The notes below the pieces were generated by a model. The model made no database searches. It was given only the letters and a program-made list of their open reading frames with translations, and was not told where the DNA came from. Below are positions 12,794 to 26,142 of a stretch of 64,000 bases of DNA, in pieces (the stretch's first letter is position 1; every line of letters begins with the position of its first letter). The translations under genes were made by a program, and so were the position numbers. The DNA is taken from contig NC_064653.1 in the NCBI RefSeq assembly GCF_001723175.1, positions 124,001 through 188,000 on the forward strand. The letters are read 5' to 3'. This DNA comes from Penicillium oxalicum (taxonomy: Eukaryota; Ascomycota; Eurotiomycetes; Eurotiales; Aspergillaceae).

Positions 12794-13286
12794 GGCAGAT
12801 TTTGCTGGAATCATCCCAAGTTTAGGCCGGTGAACAAGTCGACAAAATGCACGTAAACAACTGCAACGATTTCATTAACCTTTTGGAGGCGCTTGACGGA
12901 AATCTTGGCAGAATCACAGGATTAACTGGTCGTGGCTTGGCAATCAAAGGAAATAAGGGTTTTATGTACGAAAAACAAACAGAAATCGATTTCAGCAAAG
13001 AGAACAACGGCCTGGAAATACTCTCTTGGCCCATATACCGGGTTCGGAACATCATCAAGAAATGTTTGTGAAGTTGTCGCGCTTTAAGGCTATGCATCCC
13101 TTTGCCATCCGACTAGTCTCAAACAAGCTCACCCCGGTCAGGGTGGAGATCCCTCACCGCCTTTCAGGTCATCACGTGGAGACACGCCAAAGGTGACCTC
13201 ACTGATGGGAGGTGACCCACGGGGACCTATTCTGATGAATCGACATCTGTACTCGGAGAAGCTGGCAATGAGGCTTCAAAGACATC
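12794..13286. promoter_or_regulatory. divergent promoter region, TRPY-like / VPS15
   Basis: The two start codons are 493 nt apart on opposite strands. A TCACGTGG site (CACGTG at 13173-13178) lies 109 nt upstream of the VPS15 ATG. No TATA box is evident. Short frames here have no supporting features. Confidence 0.55.
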
Positions 13287-16200
13287 ATGGGCCAAGGCTA
13301 CTCCCTCACGACACTGTCCGCAGGCTCTGCAGGCATAGATGTCCCGGAGCTTGCTGATTTGGTGTATGAGAAGTCCATGGGTGGGGGTAGATTCATGAAG
13401 AGTATCCGTGCGAGGCAGCAGAATGGGCTTGTGTTCGTCAAGGTGATAATGAAGCCATACCCAACAATGCAGCTTGAGCCATATGTCAAGGCTTTAATAA
13501 GTCGGTCCAAAACATTATCCAAAGAAATGATTCTCTACTAATAAATAGAAAAGGGGAACGAAAGCTTTTGTCAGATGTGCCAAATGCTTTGAGCTATGAG
13601 AGGATCCTGGAGACCGGTACTAGTGGTTATCTGGTTCGCCAATACATTCATAGCTCACTTTACGACCGCATAAGGTACTCACCTGATCCCTGATGACTTT
13701 TGAAACAACGGAAGATCTGACTCTTTCTCAAGCATGCGCCCCTTCTTGGAGGATATCGAGAAGAAATGGATCGCATTCCAGCTCCTGTGTGCGTTGCGAG
13801 ACGCTCACTCTTTGGATGTCTTCCATGGTGATATCAAGACCGAGAATGTGCTGGTCACATCCTGGAATTGGCTCTACTTGTCCGACTTTTCCTCGTCTTT
13901 TAAACCGACATTTCTTCCAGAGGACAACCCTGCAGACTTCTCGTTCTATTTCGACATCTCTGGTCGACGCACGTGCTATCTCGCTCCCGAGCGCTTCCTC
14001 GAAGCCGGAGAAGAGCCTGGGAGTCGCGATGTAAACTGGGCAATGGACATCTTTAGCGCAGGTTGTGTCATTGCTGAGCTTTTTCTGGAGGCCCCAATCT
14101 TTACGCTCAGTCAAATGTACAAGTATCGCAAGGGTGAATATAGCCCAGAGCACAGTCACCTTGTGAAAATCGAAGATCCAGAAATTCGAGACCTAATTTC
14201 GCACATGATCCAGCTGGATCCAGAAGCACGTTATTCTGCTGAAGAGTATCTCAATTTCTGGAAGACCAAGGCTTTCCCTGAATACTTCTACAGCTTTCTT
14301 CACCAGTACATGTCGCTCATGACTGATCCATCCTCCGGTAGGACAAGGGTTGACGCAGAGACGAACAACCGGGGAGAAACCGATGACCGAATTGAGAGAC
14401 TCTTCTTCGACTTTGACAAGATTTTCTACTTTCTCGGAATTCCTCCGCGCGCGTCAAAACCTTTCAGCCCTGATACAGATGTAGGGCCTAGGCTCACCGG
14501 CAACAGTCTTCCTGTGAAGCTTAACCTACCTGTTGGTAGTAATGAAGACGTGCCGCCCACGGATGTTTTACCGCGTCCACGGTCCGACGAAGGCATCCTG
14601 ATCTTCTTGAGTCTTGTTGTGTCCAACTTGCGCACCACCTCAAAGGCCTCGGCTCGTGTCAAAGCTTGCGACATCATGTTGGCTTTCGCAGAACGACTCT
14701 CGGACGAGGCCAAACTTGACCGCATACTCCCTTATGTCATGATCTTGCTCACCGATCGCATTGACTCCGTCAAAGTCGCTGCGATTCGCACACTGACTCA
14801 ACTTCTTGAGATGGTCCGCGTCGTCTCACCAGTCAATGCATATGTCTTTCCGGAATACATCTTTCCTCGCCTTCATGCTTTCGTCGTGACTCCTCAAAAA
14901 AGACCAAGTCCCATGGTTCGTGCCGCGTACGCTTCTTGCATATCATCACTGGCGCACTCGTCGTTACGGTTCCTGGATATGGTTCAAGCGCTGCGTTCGG
15001 ATAGTCGTTTGACTCATTTGATTCCTGCCGGGTTTGAGCCTCGATGGACGGAGGACGCAACCTACCACAATCTCTATGATGTTGCTCGAATCGACCTGCT
15101 GGAATACTTTGAGGCGCACACCAAGGCGCTTTTGACAGATACGGATCCATCCGTTCGCCGTGCCTTTCTCGGATCGGTCTCCAGCTTATGTGTCTTCTTT
15201 GGGAATTTGAAAGCCAACGAAATAGTTCTTAGTCATCTGAACACCTACCTCAATGACCGGGATTGGATTCTCAAATGCGCCTTTTTCGAGGCAGTTGTTG
15301 GTGTCGCCACGTACGTTGGAAGTACCGCATTGGAGCAGTACATTCTTCCACTTATGCTGCAGTCATTGACCGAGCCCGAAGAATTTGTCGTGGAGAAAGT
15401 GATACGCTCGCTTGCCACAATGGCTGGTCTGGGTCTTTTCCAGAGGTTAACGATCTGGGACCTCCTTCAGATGACGGTGGGTTTTCTCATGCATCCAAAT
15501 ATATGGATCAGAGAGGCCACCATTCATCTGATCACAAATGTGGCCAAGTTCCTATCGGCTGCCGATACCTTTTCGATTCTTGCTCCTTTGCTTCGGCCGT
15601 ATCTTAAAGTCAGAACGGTTGAAATTGTGGACGTTGAATTATTGGAAGCGCTCAAGCGACCTCTGAGTAGGAATATTTACGAAATGGTATTTCTCTGGGC
15701 CTCGAAAGCTGACAAGGGCGTCTTTTGGAAGTCAGCCAGCCGAAATGCTTTCAGCCTCATAGATTCCGGGAGTCAAAGTGTTCGTGTTGGCCAAGATCTG
15801 AATCTTTCAATGGCTTCTCAACCGAGGAATGATGAAGATGAGCAGTGGCTTTCACGACTGCGCAACCTTGGTATGGCGGCCGAGGATGAATTCAAGATCT
15901 TGGCACTCAGAGACTACATTGTGAGGGTATCTGAACGGCAATCCCGGGATATGGAATCGGAAGCTTCACTGCCGCTCTCTGATATTATCAGCCTTTCACA
16001 GCATGGTGTCACTCCCCAGACTGTGTTCTTTGATAAGAATCTTAATGAAAAATCGCGGCGTACATCTCATCAAAGAAATGCGAGCCAAGCTCGTGTCTCT
16101 CTCGATGACCACAGACCTCGCACGATTGCAGACGCCCTTCTTGATGCCTCCACCACCATTGAAAGACCGTCCTCCTCCCATCGAAAACCAATCAACATTC

Positions 16201-18314
16201 GAAGTCAGCTTCGGAAAGAGATCGACATGTCAAGTCAAACGCATGCTGCGATAGAATCCTCAACCTCTTCTCCCGTGACCTCGTCTCCAGCTGCAGCTCC
16301 GGGGCCACGCCTCATGTCTCCGCCAGATTCAGACGTTGAGCGGGCCCCCAAACCCCATGGCCGCCGATCTAGCTCAGGCCAAGAGAGCTCCTCAACCACT
16401 CCGACGAACGCGGATACGCTCTCTGTGAGAGGGCTGTCAATGCATCGCAAACCCAGTGCTATCAATTTATTGAATCGTCGCGAGGTGGTGAAAGCTTTTG
16501 CAGAAACTGGCACAAGCTCGGCAAATGCGATCGGAAAGGTAGATACCCCGGCGCAGAAGGCTTCACAGCAGTCGTCAGATGCACCCAATTCCAAGACCAA
16601 TCAAGCAGCGACGACTGCCCAGCGACACCGTGCGAGCCATTCGTACACTGGGGACGATCCGGTCGTCCTACGGCTTCTAGACAACGTCTTCGCAGAGAAC
16701 TATCCTACGGATCTTTTTGACCTCGGACCATATGTCAAGGAGCTTGATTCGCGTCACTCGATTCCAAGCCCCAATTCACAAAACGAACACACTTTGTGGC
16801 GGCCAGAGGGCAACCTTGTTGCGACGTTTGGCGAGCATACCGGGCCAGTCAATCGCATTGCTATTCCTCCCGACCATTCGTTCTTCACGACTGCTTCAGA
16901 TGATGGCACTGTCAAAGTGTGGGACTCTGTCCGGCTGGAGCGCAATTTGACACCACGATCTCGTCAAACATATCGTCACGCACCGGGGGCCCGAGTCAAG
17001 ACACTGACCTTCGTTGAGAATACGTATACTTTCGTCAGCGGCGCCACGGATGGAAGTATTCACGCGGTGAAGATTGACTACCAGAAAATCAACGACACTG
17101 CTCGGTATGGCAAGCTCCAGCTGGTGCGTGAGTATCAGCTTCCGGTTGATCAGAATGGGGTGCAAGAGCATGCTGTTTGGATGGAGCATTTCCGGGACGA
17201 GGGGGCATCAACGCTTCTTGTCGCTACAAACACGTGTCGAATTTTAGCGTTGGACATGAAAACAATGCTGCCGGTGTACACTTTGGAAAATCCTGTACAT
17301 CACGGAACCCCGACTACCTTCTGCTGCGACCGGCGTCACACCTGGCTGCTGGTCGGGACAACCCACGGAGTCCTTGATCTATGGGATCTTCGATTCCGAG
17401 TCCGGTTACGAGCCTGGGGGTTGCCAGGGTGGGGTTCCATTCACAGAGTCCAGCTGCACCCCCTCAAATCACGAGGACGTTGGGTCTGTGTCTCGACCAG
17501 TGGAAGTCATGGCAATGAGATCACCGTGTGGGATGTCGAGAAATTCCGCTGCCGTGAGGTTTACCAAGCGTCGCCCCTCAACGCCAGCGAGATTGCTGGA
17601 TCATCATCAAATGGGACAGCCAATCCCGCCTCTCACCTTCCGCGTGGCTCTCGGCCCGCGGCAGTCGCTCGAGCTACCCGTCTTGACATCAAGGACTTCG
17701 AGGCCTGGCCAGTGGACGAGGATCGACCCGAGGGCATGCTCAATCGATTCGCCACTGTTGGTCCTACTGCGGCTGGGGTTGTGGCTGGCTCGGCAGCTGG
17801 CGGGAACAACGGTTCGTCGTTGCCCTCGAGCGGCCTTGCAGGCGATCGAATGGGAACATTAGCCTTTGTTGGGGGACTCAATACTCCGGACGATGACAAA
17901 AGCGCAAACAGTAACGGCAGGCTAGGTTATATTGTTTCGGCCGGGAGTGACCGGCGAATTCGGTTTTGGGATCTTGCCAACCCGGCCAATTCCATGATCG
18001 TGAGCGGACTGGATGCGGTATCCCACGGGGCCGTCGCAGGAAAACCGCAGTATGAGAGCAGTCAACCGGCGGCCAGTCTATTCGCGGTCACAGAACGGAT
18101 GCCGCGGTCGTCGACTCAGATCGAGGGGTCCACCGCGTCCAGCTCGAAAAAGGGTGCTAGTCCACGACCCCCACGGAGTACGGTGATCAGCCTCCAACAG
18201 CAAATGCTTCTGAAGAGCCACCTTGACATTATTCAAGATGTCGCTGTCCTACGCCAGCCACATGGTATGATTGTTAGCGCCGATCGAGCAGGGATGGTGT
18301 ACGTCTTCAAGTAG
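13287..18314 (+). CDS. VPS15: Vps15 protein kinase, PI3-kinase regulatory subunit
   Basis: Scaffold and pseudo-active kinase that holds Vps34 in the class III PI3-kinase complexes for vacuolar sorting and autophagy. Three exons: 13287-13500, 13554-13674 and 13733-18314, giving 1638 residues. Intron 1 (53 nt) is spliced at the AAAAG acceptor rather than the earlier TAG, because only that gives VKALI-RERKLL; intron 2 (58 nt) gives DRI-S-MRPFLEDIEKKW. It begins MGQGYSL, keeping the Gly2 of an N-myristoylation signal. The kinase domain (about 20-310) shows HGDIKTEN at about 143 in place of the usual HRD loop and DFS in place of DFG, as in other Vps15 proteins. HEAT-type helices span about 400-775, a Ser-rich linker follows, and WD40 repeats run from about 1130 to the end. 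Confidence 0.96.
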
Positions 18315-19297
18315 ATCGAATTGCGGTGCCAAACCCTGGGCTGGACAGTCATTCAATCGAACTGGTTGTGGTCACTTTGCTTCTTTTTTTTTTCTGAAAG
18401 AATTTCCTTTCTAGCATTCTTACAAGTCCCGAGTCCAGTTCTTTGAGTCAGGGAAACTGAGAATTCTCAGATGTACCACTCCAGATCTCTCCAACAACCG
18501 TGAAACTCTTTCTATGGCATGTGGTTACATGCAAATTTCACTATTGATCGTAGCAACGAATCCGTCGCCTTTTTCAACGAGAAAAGAAGTTTTCGCACAA
18601 TAAAAATTCAGAAACGATGGGGCAAGTATCAGTATCAAGTTCAAGAAAGCTGCATATGTATGACTGAAGTGTAGTGTGGACGTAGATAATGTCTTTGATG
18701 AACCTTGGCCTCCGGTTCTTGTTTCCACTCCCTCCTCTGTTCAACGTTCGCTGAGTGGACCGGGTGCCCTAGCGGCAAGTGGAGCCTCCGCGGAATTCGT
18801 CCCATGGATGGAAGCCATGGGAATTTGGGGGGGGGGGGCGGAACGAATAGTAGCGAGATGATGATCGACGGACTCGGGACTTTTCTGGAGGGGGACACAA
18901 AGACGAATGAAAGGCTCTCCGGGTTTGTAGGTTGAGTCGGTGACAAGCTTGTCGGTGGCCAGGTGGACTTGTTCGTTATCCAGTGGTATTATCCCGATTG
19001 ATTCCACCCCATCTATCGTGATCCAAGGGGTCTTTTGGCTTGTGTGCTGTAGAGTATACGAGCCTGGAATGAAAGATATCGAGATCGACGGAGAAAGCTC
19101 ATTTTGTTTACCTCTTTCTTTTGTTTCGGCTAGGCACACTGTCCCTCGGATTCGAGTCTCTGGAACAGAATCCGTAATGACTACAGCCTACGACGGGTCA
19201 CCGGGGGGTGGTCGGTGAAGCCAACCTCCGGGCATGTTTGAGGTTGGGGTGTGCTTGAAACGAGACTCTCCTCACCGCGTGCAGAGTGCAGGCTACA

Positions 19298-19323
19298 CAG
19301 ACAGCAGACAGCAGACAGCAGAC
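19298..19323. repeat. CAGACAG heptamer tandem repeat, 3.7 copies
   Basis: Three exact CAGACAG units and a partial fourth (CAGAC), in non-coding DNA. Confidence 0.85.
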
Positions 19324-21773
19324 GAGGGGGTGTTTGGGTGGGTCGAGGCCGACACTTGTCAATGGGAGGTCTCGATTTTACTGCTCATGCCTGGTGCCAC
19401 GGGCCTACAGTCACTTCAACCTGGCCCTCGCTGTTCCAATCGAATTCTTGTTTTTTCTTTTTTTTTTCACGAAGCAAAGGAGGTGGCAAGCATTAAGGTT
19501 GGTGGTGACCGATCAGGGCTCTTGTTCAGGAACCGGTTGAGTTGATCATTGTGGAGGTGGGTGGCGAACCAGATCGATTTGACGATATAGGTTATCTGAT
19601 GGGTGATACAGATTGAGTGTGCTCAGGCTGTTGATACTGTAAGTGGATGGAATTCGAGTCGCCTTCAAGGTTAGATCAGTAAGCCATAGCTGCTTGGGAA
19701 TCACCTGCTCTGGCCCCCTCTACTGATTCACTGATCTATTAGCACGGTGATCAGGTGATCACCCAGGAAAGCAGGTAGGACGGCGCGATTGGCCATCCAT
19801 CACTACTACCTTACCGCTCACTACCTACCTGAGTGCCAACTATCATCAGTGTACCTCAATTGATGTATCGATGGCAAATATGAAATGAACCGTTGGGAAA
19901 CGTTGATGAAACTGCATGGCCAGATGAACCTTCTATAGGGACTTGTATGAGAAAGATGACCTGTCCAACCGGGCCAAGCACTGACACGTTGTATGGCCAA
20001 TCATATCACCCCCTGATAACATGCTACGAGGTACTGTGTTTTAGTAACTCGTGCACTGGTGTGATTTTCAGTATCAGAGTACATCAAATGACTCAGGACT
20101 GACTCGCAAGACGATCCCTTTCCTTGCGCCGAACACAAACGGCCACGGAAGAACGGCCTTTTATTTTGCCCGACTATCCCTGAATAGGTATGCATATTGA
20201 TAGTAAGCCGGCCCATCAGTCCGTGCTGGAGCAACCTCTCTAGTTCCTCCGCTGGTCTGAGCCCCTGACCTCCGGTCATACCAACCAAAATAGAAGGACG
20301 CTGGAATAAGTGTGTATTGTCGAGGTCGAGATTCCCCCTCATATTTTCGGGAGCCATCTCTTGGATCATTTTCTCTCCTTTTAGGGGAGTCCTCATCGAT
20401 GAATCTGTCCAACATCGACTGTCTACTGATTGGATTCTACCAACTGCAAGTCCACTCCATCTGCTCGGGACTCGACCTGACAGGAGTTTACGATTCGCTT
20501 GAATGCATGTCCCCACTCGAGCTACTCCTGACCTTGGTTTGATTTTCCAACTCCCCCCCTCTCTCTCTCTTTCTCTTTTAATTTCAGTTCGACCGGGGCC
20601 CAGAGTGGAGCTGACTAGGTGTAGTCGCTCTTCCCCTTCTCCGGAGTTCTGACTGGTCTGATCGAGTCCTGCGGGATCCAACGGCTCCTCTGAGAAAGCT
20701 CCCAACGAGCTTAGCCTCCCGTTCGATGGCACTGTGGCTCCGGTGGTCCACCCGACGCCAAAGAAGAAGAGAAAAAAAAATTCGGTCCCCACCACTATCG
20801 CCCCTTGGATGCGAGCTTCCTGATGCACCGCCCGCAGTTTCCGTCCTTACCGCAGCAGTGCAGGTTCATGTTGATGATTGATAGGGACTTACATATGCAG
20901 CAAGTGAAATTGTCGAATTCATGTTCTGTCTCAAGATTCTTTCTGTGATTACGAAGGTCTGCATCTCCTTTCTGGTAAGGTGGTGTACATGTGGACGGTC
21001 AAGACCGTACCGGATGGGACTGGCAATTCATCGGTGGCTCCGAGTATGGAAAGTAGCTCCCCACGCCCTGTCCGAGCTCTCCCAAGACTGCACTGGATTT
21101 ACTTGGGGGTACCTCCGTATCATTCTACGGTCTCCCCAAAGAAGTCAATTTTTTTTGGTCGAGGATGCTGGTATAGACTGTCGAGTGTCGACCGGCCCAG
21201 CGCCTCGAGATTGGAGACTCTACCTTTGGAGTATGCGTGCCAAGTGGCCAGGTACCAGAATAGGAGGATGAACCACTTAGTCACCAAGTCTTCACTAGTT
21301 CCCGAGGTTCCTGACTCTTGATGGATGTGCTAAACTCAATCCGTCCGCCTCGTGTTTCAGAGTTTCAGGAGTTTGGTCGAGATTAATTCAACGAGAGTCT
21401 GCGGTCATCCTCCATTCGACCCCCCCCCCCCGCTCGCGGCTCCTCTCCGCCGGTTCCTGTGCTGCAAAACCCCCTAATTGTGTCTGGGTCTCCTAGTCCA
21501 TTTTCCATCTGGTTGAACGGTCCCTTGATCCATCTCTCCTCTCTTTTGTTCCTCTTCCCATCACATATCTTGGGTGTGGGCGTACTCTACTCCAAGCTGT
21601 GGTCGAGTTCTCTACTCGCCTCCCGTAGTACACACAGTTGGTCTGTATTTCTCCCCTCCCCCCGTTGCCCTGCTCCTTTCGATGGCCGCCATTGCCCTCC
21701 ACGACTAGTGAGTTCAGATTGAAGACGCACCCGACCTCGTGCTTTGATCACTACTGTATCGGGCTGAATCACG

Positions 21774-22098
21774 TTTTCTCTCTCCCTCTCTGTCTCTCTC
21801 TCTGAATCTCTCTCTTTCTGTCGATTCGTTCCTTCAACTCCTCTTTCTTCTCTTTCTCTCCTTTTGCTCTCTCTCTCTCCTTTCCACGTACCCACGGTGT
21901 CAAACAACGACGCCGTTGGCACCCATCTTGCGTCCTTCTTTCGAACCCGACCGACACCTTGTCTCAGAGCCCGACATTGTGTACATCGTCAAGTCTCATT
22001 CCCTCACCCCCGTCCTCATACTCGACGGACTAACTCTGAAGAGCTTGTCACACCTCGCCCGGCCGCTCTGCAATCTCTCTCTCTCTCTCTTTCTCCCC
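21774..22098 (+). promoter_or_regulatory. CT-rich promoter/leader of DENN gene
   Basis: Long runs of CTCTCT lie at about 21774-21885 and again at 22074-22098, directly upstream of the ATG at 22188. CT-rich stretches next to transcription starts are common in filamentous fungi, so the transcript probably begins inside or just after this tract. Confidence 0.55.
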
Positions 22099-22187
22099 CA
22101 CTCTTCGATCGTGATCCGGGGAATACTCACACACGGTAATTGAAGCTTCCGACGGGGCTCTCTACCTAGTATCCAATCACCGCCACA

Positions 22188-25180
22188 ATGGGTCCATCGT
22201 TGAGAGACCATGGTTCCTTCGTCCGACCATCAACTCGCGATCGGCCAACCACCCGCGGCGAAGGGGAAAATTCGCTGGTCGTCCCCAGCCGCACATCATC
22301 GCTGCATTCGCGCATCACCCAACCCATTCCTTCTACACTCAACATGAAGCCCACGCAGAGGACACCCAAAACGCTCACCCATGCCTACATGGTGTGCGGT
22401 GTGGGCCGTGAACCCTCCCAATGGGTCAAGGCTCCCTCGCCCGACCAGGGCAAGATTGGCCACATGAAAGGGGCTGTTGGCCAATTCTGGCTGCCCGAAA
22501 TCCTCGGCAGTAGTCCTCGCCTGGAGCAAGACAACGAGATTGCGCGGTCGCTGCACTCGGCCATGAGGGTAAGACGCTTTGGCTTTCTTTCTATCTTTTT
22601 TTGCTTCTGGTCTCTTCTTTTGCTCGGTGATCTCATATATATATACTGCTCTCCCCCTGAGGGTGGCTTCCATGGGTCTGGACGCATGCCGAGGCGGTCT
22701 GATGTGTGGAATTTGCCTATGGGGGACTCAACATGAGACGGGATCAACTTTGATTGTGTGTGTCGATGCAGATGAACTAACACTCGCACTGACAGGCTTG
22801 CTTCCCTCACGATGTCGAAATTTGCACCGGCAAGAGCCAACCTCATTGCAGTCACCATGCCTTTGTGTTGCAGCAAGATTCCTCCCACACTCTCTACGGC
22901 ATTGCCTTGCGAGTGTGGTCCCGCGCGGACGAGAAGCGTGCAGAGACCATCCGCGAGTTACGCAAGAAGACCGAGCCGGACTTTTACGACAACCCGGACG
23001 AGACCTACTGGATCCCCTACTGTCTGAGTTTCTTGTCCCGCTATCCTCTCTACGACCTCCTGGGTGATTACCTGCGAGGCATGTGGATTCACTGGAACAA
23101 GGCCACCAATCTGTTTCACGCCGAGGAGGTTTCTCGCATTCTCAGCTTCCCGGCGCCTCGCTTGAACGATCTGGTGCGCATCGACATGAAGGATTATGCC
23201 CTCTGCTATCAGTTCCCCTCATCGCCCACGGGGTTCCAAAACTTCTCCATGTGGCCCCTGTTCAATTGTCTGTCCATCCCCAACATCGTCGGCGTCATCG
23301 AAGCGGCCGTCTCGCCCACGCGTCGCATCATTTTCGTTTCGCACTATCCCGCCATGTTGACGGTGGCCGCGGAGACGATCCGATACTGTGTCCGCGTCTA
23401 CGAGTGGAGTGGCCTGTACGTTCCGGTGGTGCATGCCCGTCATGTCAAGGAGCTGGTGCAGGAACCGGGCCCGTACATTCTGGGTATCACCGCCGAATGT
23501 CGAACCCTGTTCAACGCCCCCTCGGATGCGCTCGTGGTGGATCTGGACCGAAACTTTGTTCTCACATCGAGTCCGCCCAACGTGTTGAACCAGGGACAGC
23601 GCACCAAGTTCATCACCCGTCTCACCCAAGCCCTAAATGGTGATGTCTCCCCGTCCGGGGTGCCCACCCACCTGCGTTCGGCGTATGCGGGAGGCAAGCT
23701 GATCCCCGCCGGCCAGATTATCGTGATGCGCGGCGAGGTCGAAAGCGTCCAAGATCCCGGCTGGTGGAACCAGGATGCCGTGATGGGAGTCATGGATCAT
23801 GTGTGCGAGAAACTGGGCCGGAACACCGGTATGAAGGCGGTCTTTGGCGGCTCCGTCAAGAAGCCTCTCATGACCAAGGTTTCCATGCGCCACCTCAACG
23901 AGATCGTGCGGGAACGCAATCAATACTCGCGCGATGCCATGGAGGCCTGGCAGGACTTCATCAACCTCAAGGGCCGCATGGATACCGAGCTGAGCAAGGT
24001 GACGAAGCGAAACAACTTCCTGGTGGAGGAGCTCGAGACCTGGAAGCAGCAGTTCCTCAAGTTCCAGGCCTTTGCCGAGCAGCTCACCAAGGAGACCTCG
24101 GAGCTCAAGGTCAAGATTGAGAACCACAAGCGGGAGACCCGTCGTCTCACCGGTCTCATCGACCAGCAGAAGGATGACGTGGCTCGTCTCACCCTGCGCC
24201 TCTCCGGCACCGAGAAGCAGCGTGATGATGCTCTTGAGGCCCTTGTGCTGCAGCAAGAGATTGCCGAGGAATTGGAGCGTGAGCGCAAGCGCAACCAGAA
24301 AGAAATTTCCGCCCTCACCCACACCAATTCGACCTTGTCTCGCCAGCGCGATGACGCCCAGCGTGTGGTCCTGCACCTGCGCAGCCTGATCAATGGCCAG
24401 AGCCACCACATGGAGCACATTGTTCGTTCTATTGGTAGCAACTCGGAGATCACGGAAATGGTCGAGCAGGGCTACGAGGACGCCCCCGAGGAGGCCACCG
24501 ATCACGAGCCGCGTCTGGAATCGGTCAAGGAGCAAAGCAGCACGGAGAATACTGTGAGGAAGGCCACACCGGTAAATAATATGAGACCCGAGCTCGAGCA
24601 GCATCTGCTGAACATTGGCAAGGATCGCAAATCTCTGGCTCGCCTGAGCGTGACCGATGTCGCGGATCGTTACCTTCGCGACAAGACGGACGCCATCGCG
24701 GACATCATCCGTAACATTAGCGACCAGTGCGCCGCCGCCGTCGAAGGATTACATCTGGCCCAGGATGCCGAGGATGAGGATGACATGGACTACACCGCGA
24801 AGTCCACTCACGGTCAGGATGGGGCCGATCGTCTCGGCTCGGAATACGATGGACTCACCACCCGGGCCACCAGTGAAGTGAGCGACCTGGACAACAACTC
24901 CCTTCATCCGGACAACCGTCACTCCAGCATTCCCCCGACCCCCGACTTGGTTCACAACCGATCTAGCACGTCCATGTCGATGATCAGCAGCTCAACGTTC
25001 CCCGAGCGGGCCAGCATGCAGTATGGTCCGGGCGAGATTCCCACCCGGATCGTGGAGGATGACGATGAGCATGCCCACGAGACTGAGAACATGGATGACC
25101 AGGCCACCGAGACCGGTACCCTCTCCAAGCAAGCCAGCGAGGACCTGATGCGCCCTCAGAACGCGCGTGTGATCTCATAA
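22188..25180 (+). CDS. DENN (AEX-3) domain protein, putative RabGEF
   Basis: Two exons, 22188-22568 and 22796-25180, 921 residues. The 227-nt intron is unusually long for this window but splices cleanly (ATGAGG|GTAAG to GACAG|GCTTGC) and joins the upstream DENN segment through ACFPHDVEI. The uDENN part lies at about 65-165, starting YMVCGVGREPSQWVK. The central cDENN part is at about 200-340, with the conserved P-L-F-N-C-L-S-I, IIFVSHYPAM and SGLYVPVVH stretches, and a dDENN part follows to about 460. A long coiled coil spans about 495-670, and the C-terminal 200 residues are acidic and Ser/Thr-rich. DENN proteins generally activate Rab GTPases, but the target Rab is not readable from sequence. 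The ATG at 22188 sits in a good CACAATGG context. Confidence 0.92.
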
Positions 25181-25407
25181 TCTGTTGCCGCTGATAATTA
25201 AAATCTCTTCCTTGAGAACCATATGCAATGCTTGATCTGAGGTGATTTTGACCCGATTTTTCGTCAGCCTACTTCTCTCTCCCCAGCTTATTGGCGTCCA
25301 TTTGCTTCGTCTTTCTCGCTCACCCATCTCTTCGCCCCCTTTGTTCCTTCAAATCCTCGGTGCCATGCTTGCGATCTCCCCGGTGGTCTGGCGCAATTTC
25401 TCTTCTA

Positions 25408-25443
25408 TTGACCCTTTTATTTGACCCTTTTATTTGACCCTTC
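25408..25443. repeat. 13-nt tandem repeat, 2.8 copies
   Basis: Unit TTGACCCTTTTAT repeated twice exactly plus a partial third copy, in the DENN 3' region. Confidence 0.85.
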
Positions 25444-25572
25444 TTTTGTATTGTCCATCCTGATACACCTATATCCTGGCAATAGTTTCTCTTTTTTTAC
25501 CTCTTTTCAGTGCCTCTCTTTTCTTTCGACTCTCCCACACACGGCTTGCCGAATTGGTCGCAAACATCTACG

Positions 25573-25591
25573 CCCCCCCCCCCCCCCCCCC
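25573..25591. repeat. C19 homopolymer
   Basis: Nineteen consecutive C residues about 400 nt past the DENN stop codon. Confidence 0.9.
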
Positions 25592-26142
25592 AGTGTGTTG
25601 GCTCGACCTGGGAAGGTCTTTTCTTGTCCACCTTGATGGCTGTCCTGACTGTGCCGGACCGGATTGCCGGTTTTATGCGATTGACTTAGTCTTCCACTCC
25701 TCCTGTGTGCGAGGCACTTGGCTTCCATTGAAGCCGGTATCTCTCGGCGTGGGAAATAACCCCACTCTGCAATTTCTTCCCTGCGACTCGCTTCGATCGC
25801 CGGTGTTTATTTTCTTTAGTTCCAATTCCTGTGTGCCATGCACCATTTCTTTCAATTTTGTCAGTGAGCGAATTTGTCGAGTGCTAGATTCGTCCAGTCT
25901 CCAAAGGGACCACTTCTGTGTCCCCGCCGTTGTATTTGAAAAATGAGACCCTTTTTTTCCCCGTCCTTCCATGGTATTTCAATTGTATCGTGGAAAAGAG
26001 ATTGTTCGGGCTCTAAACAGTATTGCCAATTCATCCAAAGTCTCACGTTAGTTCATATGCGACACACCCCGCAAGGGCACACAAGGATCTTTCTCGATTG
26101 GAAAATGTTTGTTCGATCTATGCCAAAAAAAAGTTTTGATCA

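Larger units (their letters stand above)
18315..22187. other. gene-free region of 3.9 kb
   Basis: Between VPS15 and the DENN gene, both plus strand. The longest frames (275 codons at 20001-20828 minus; 132 codons at 18741-19139 minus) are low complexity or uninformative and lack splice-supported extensions. It contains G12 at 18827-18838, a heptamer repeat at 19298-19323, C12 at 21420-21431 and a long CT-rich leader at the right end. Confidence 0.5.
25181..26142. other. convergent 3' region, DENN / dehydrogenase
   Basis: T-rich, no supported gene. Contains the 13-nt tandem repeat at 25408-25443 and a C19 run at 25573-25591. Confidence 0.55.

Noticed and set aside
18741..19139. 132-codon minus-strand frame
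   Set aside because: It crosses a G12 homopolymer in the genomic sequence and has no recognisable features.
20001..20828. 275-codon open frame on the minus strand
   Set aside because: It has RE repeats from CT-rich DNA, no domain and a poor start context. It lies in the DENN upstream region and looks like chance.
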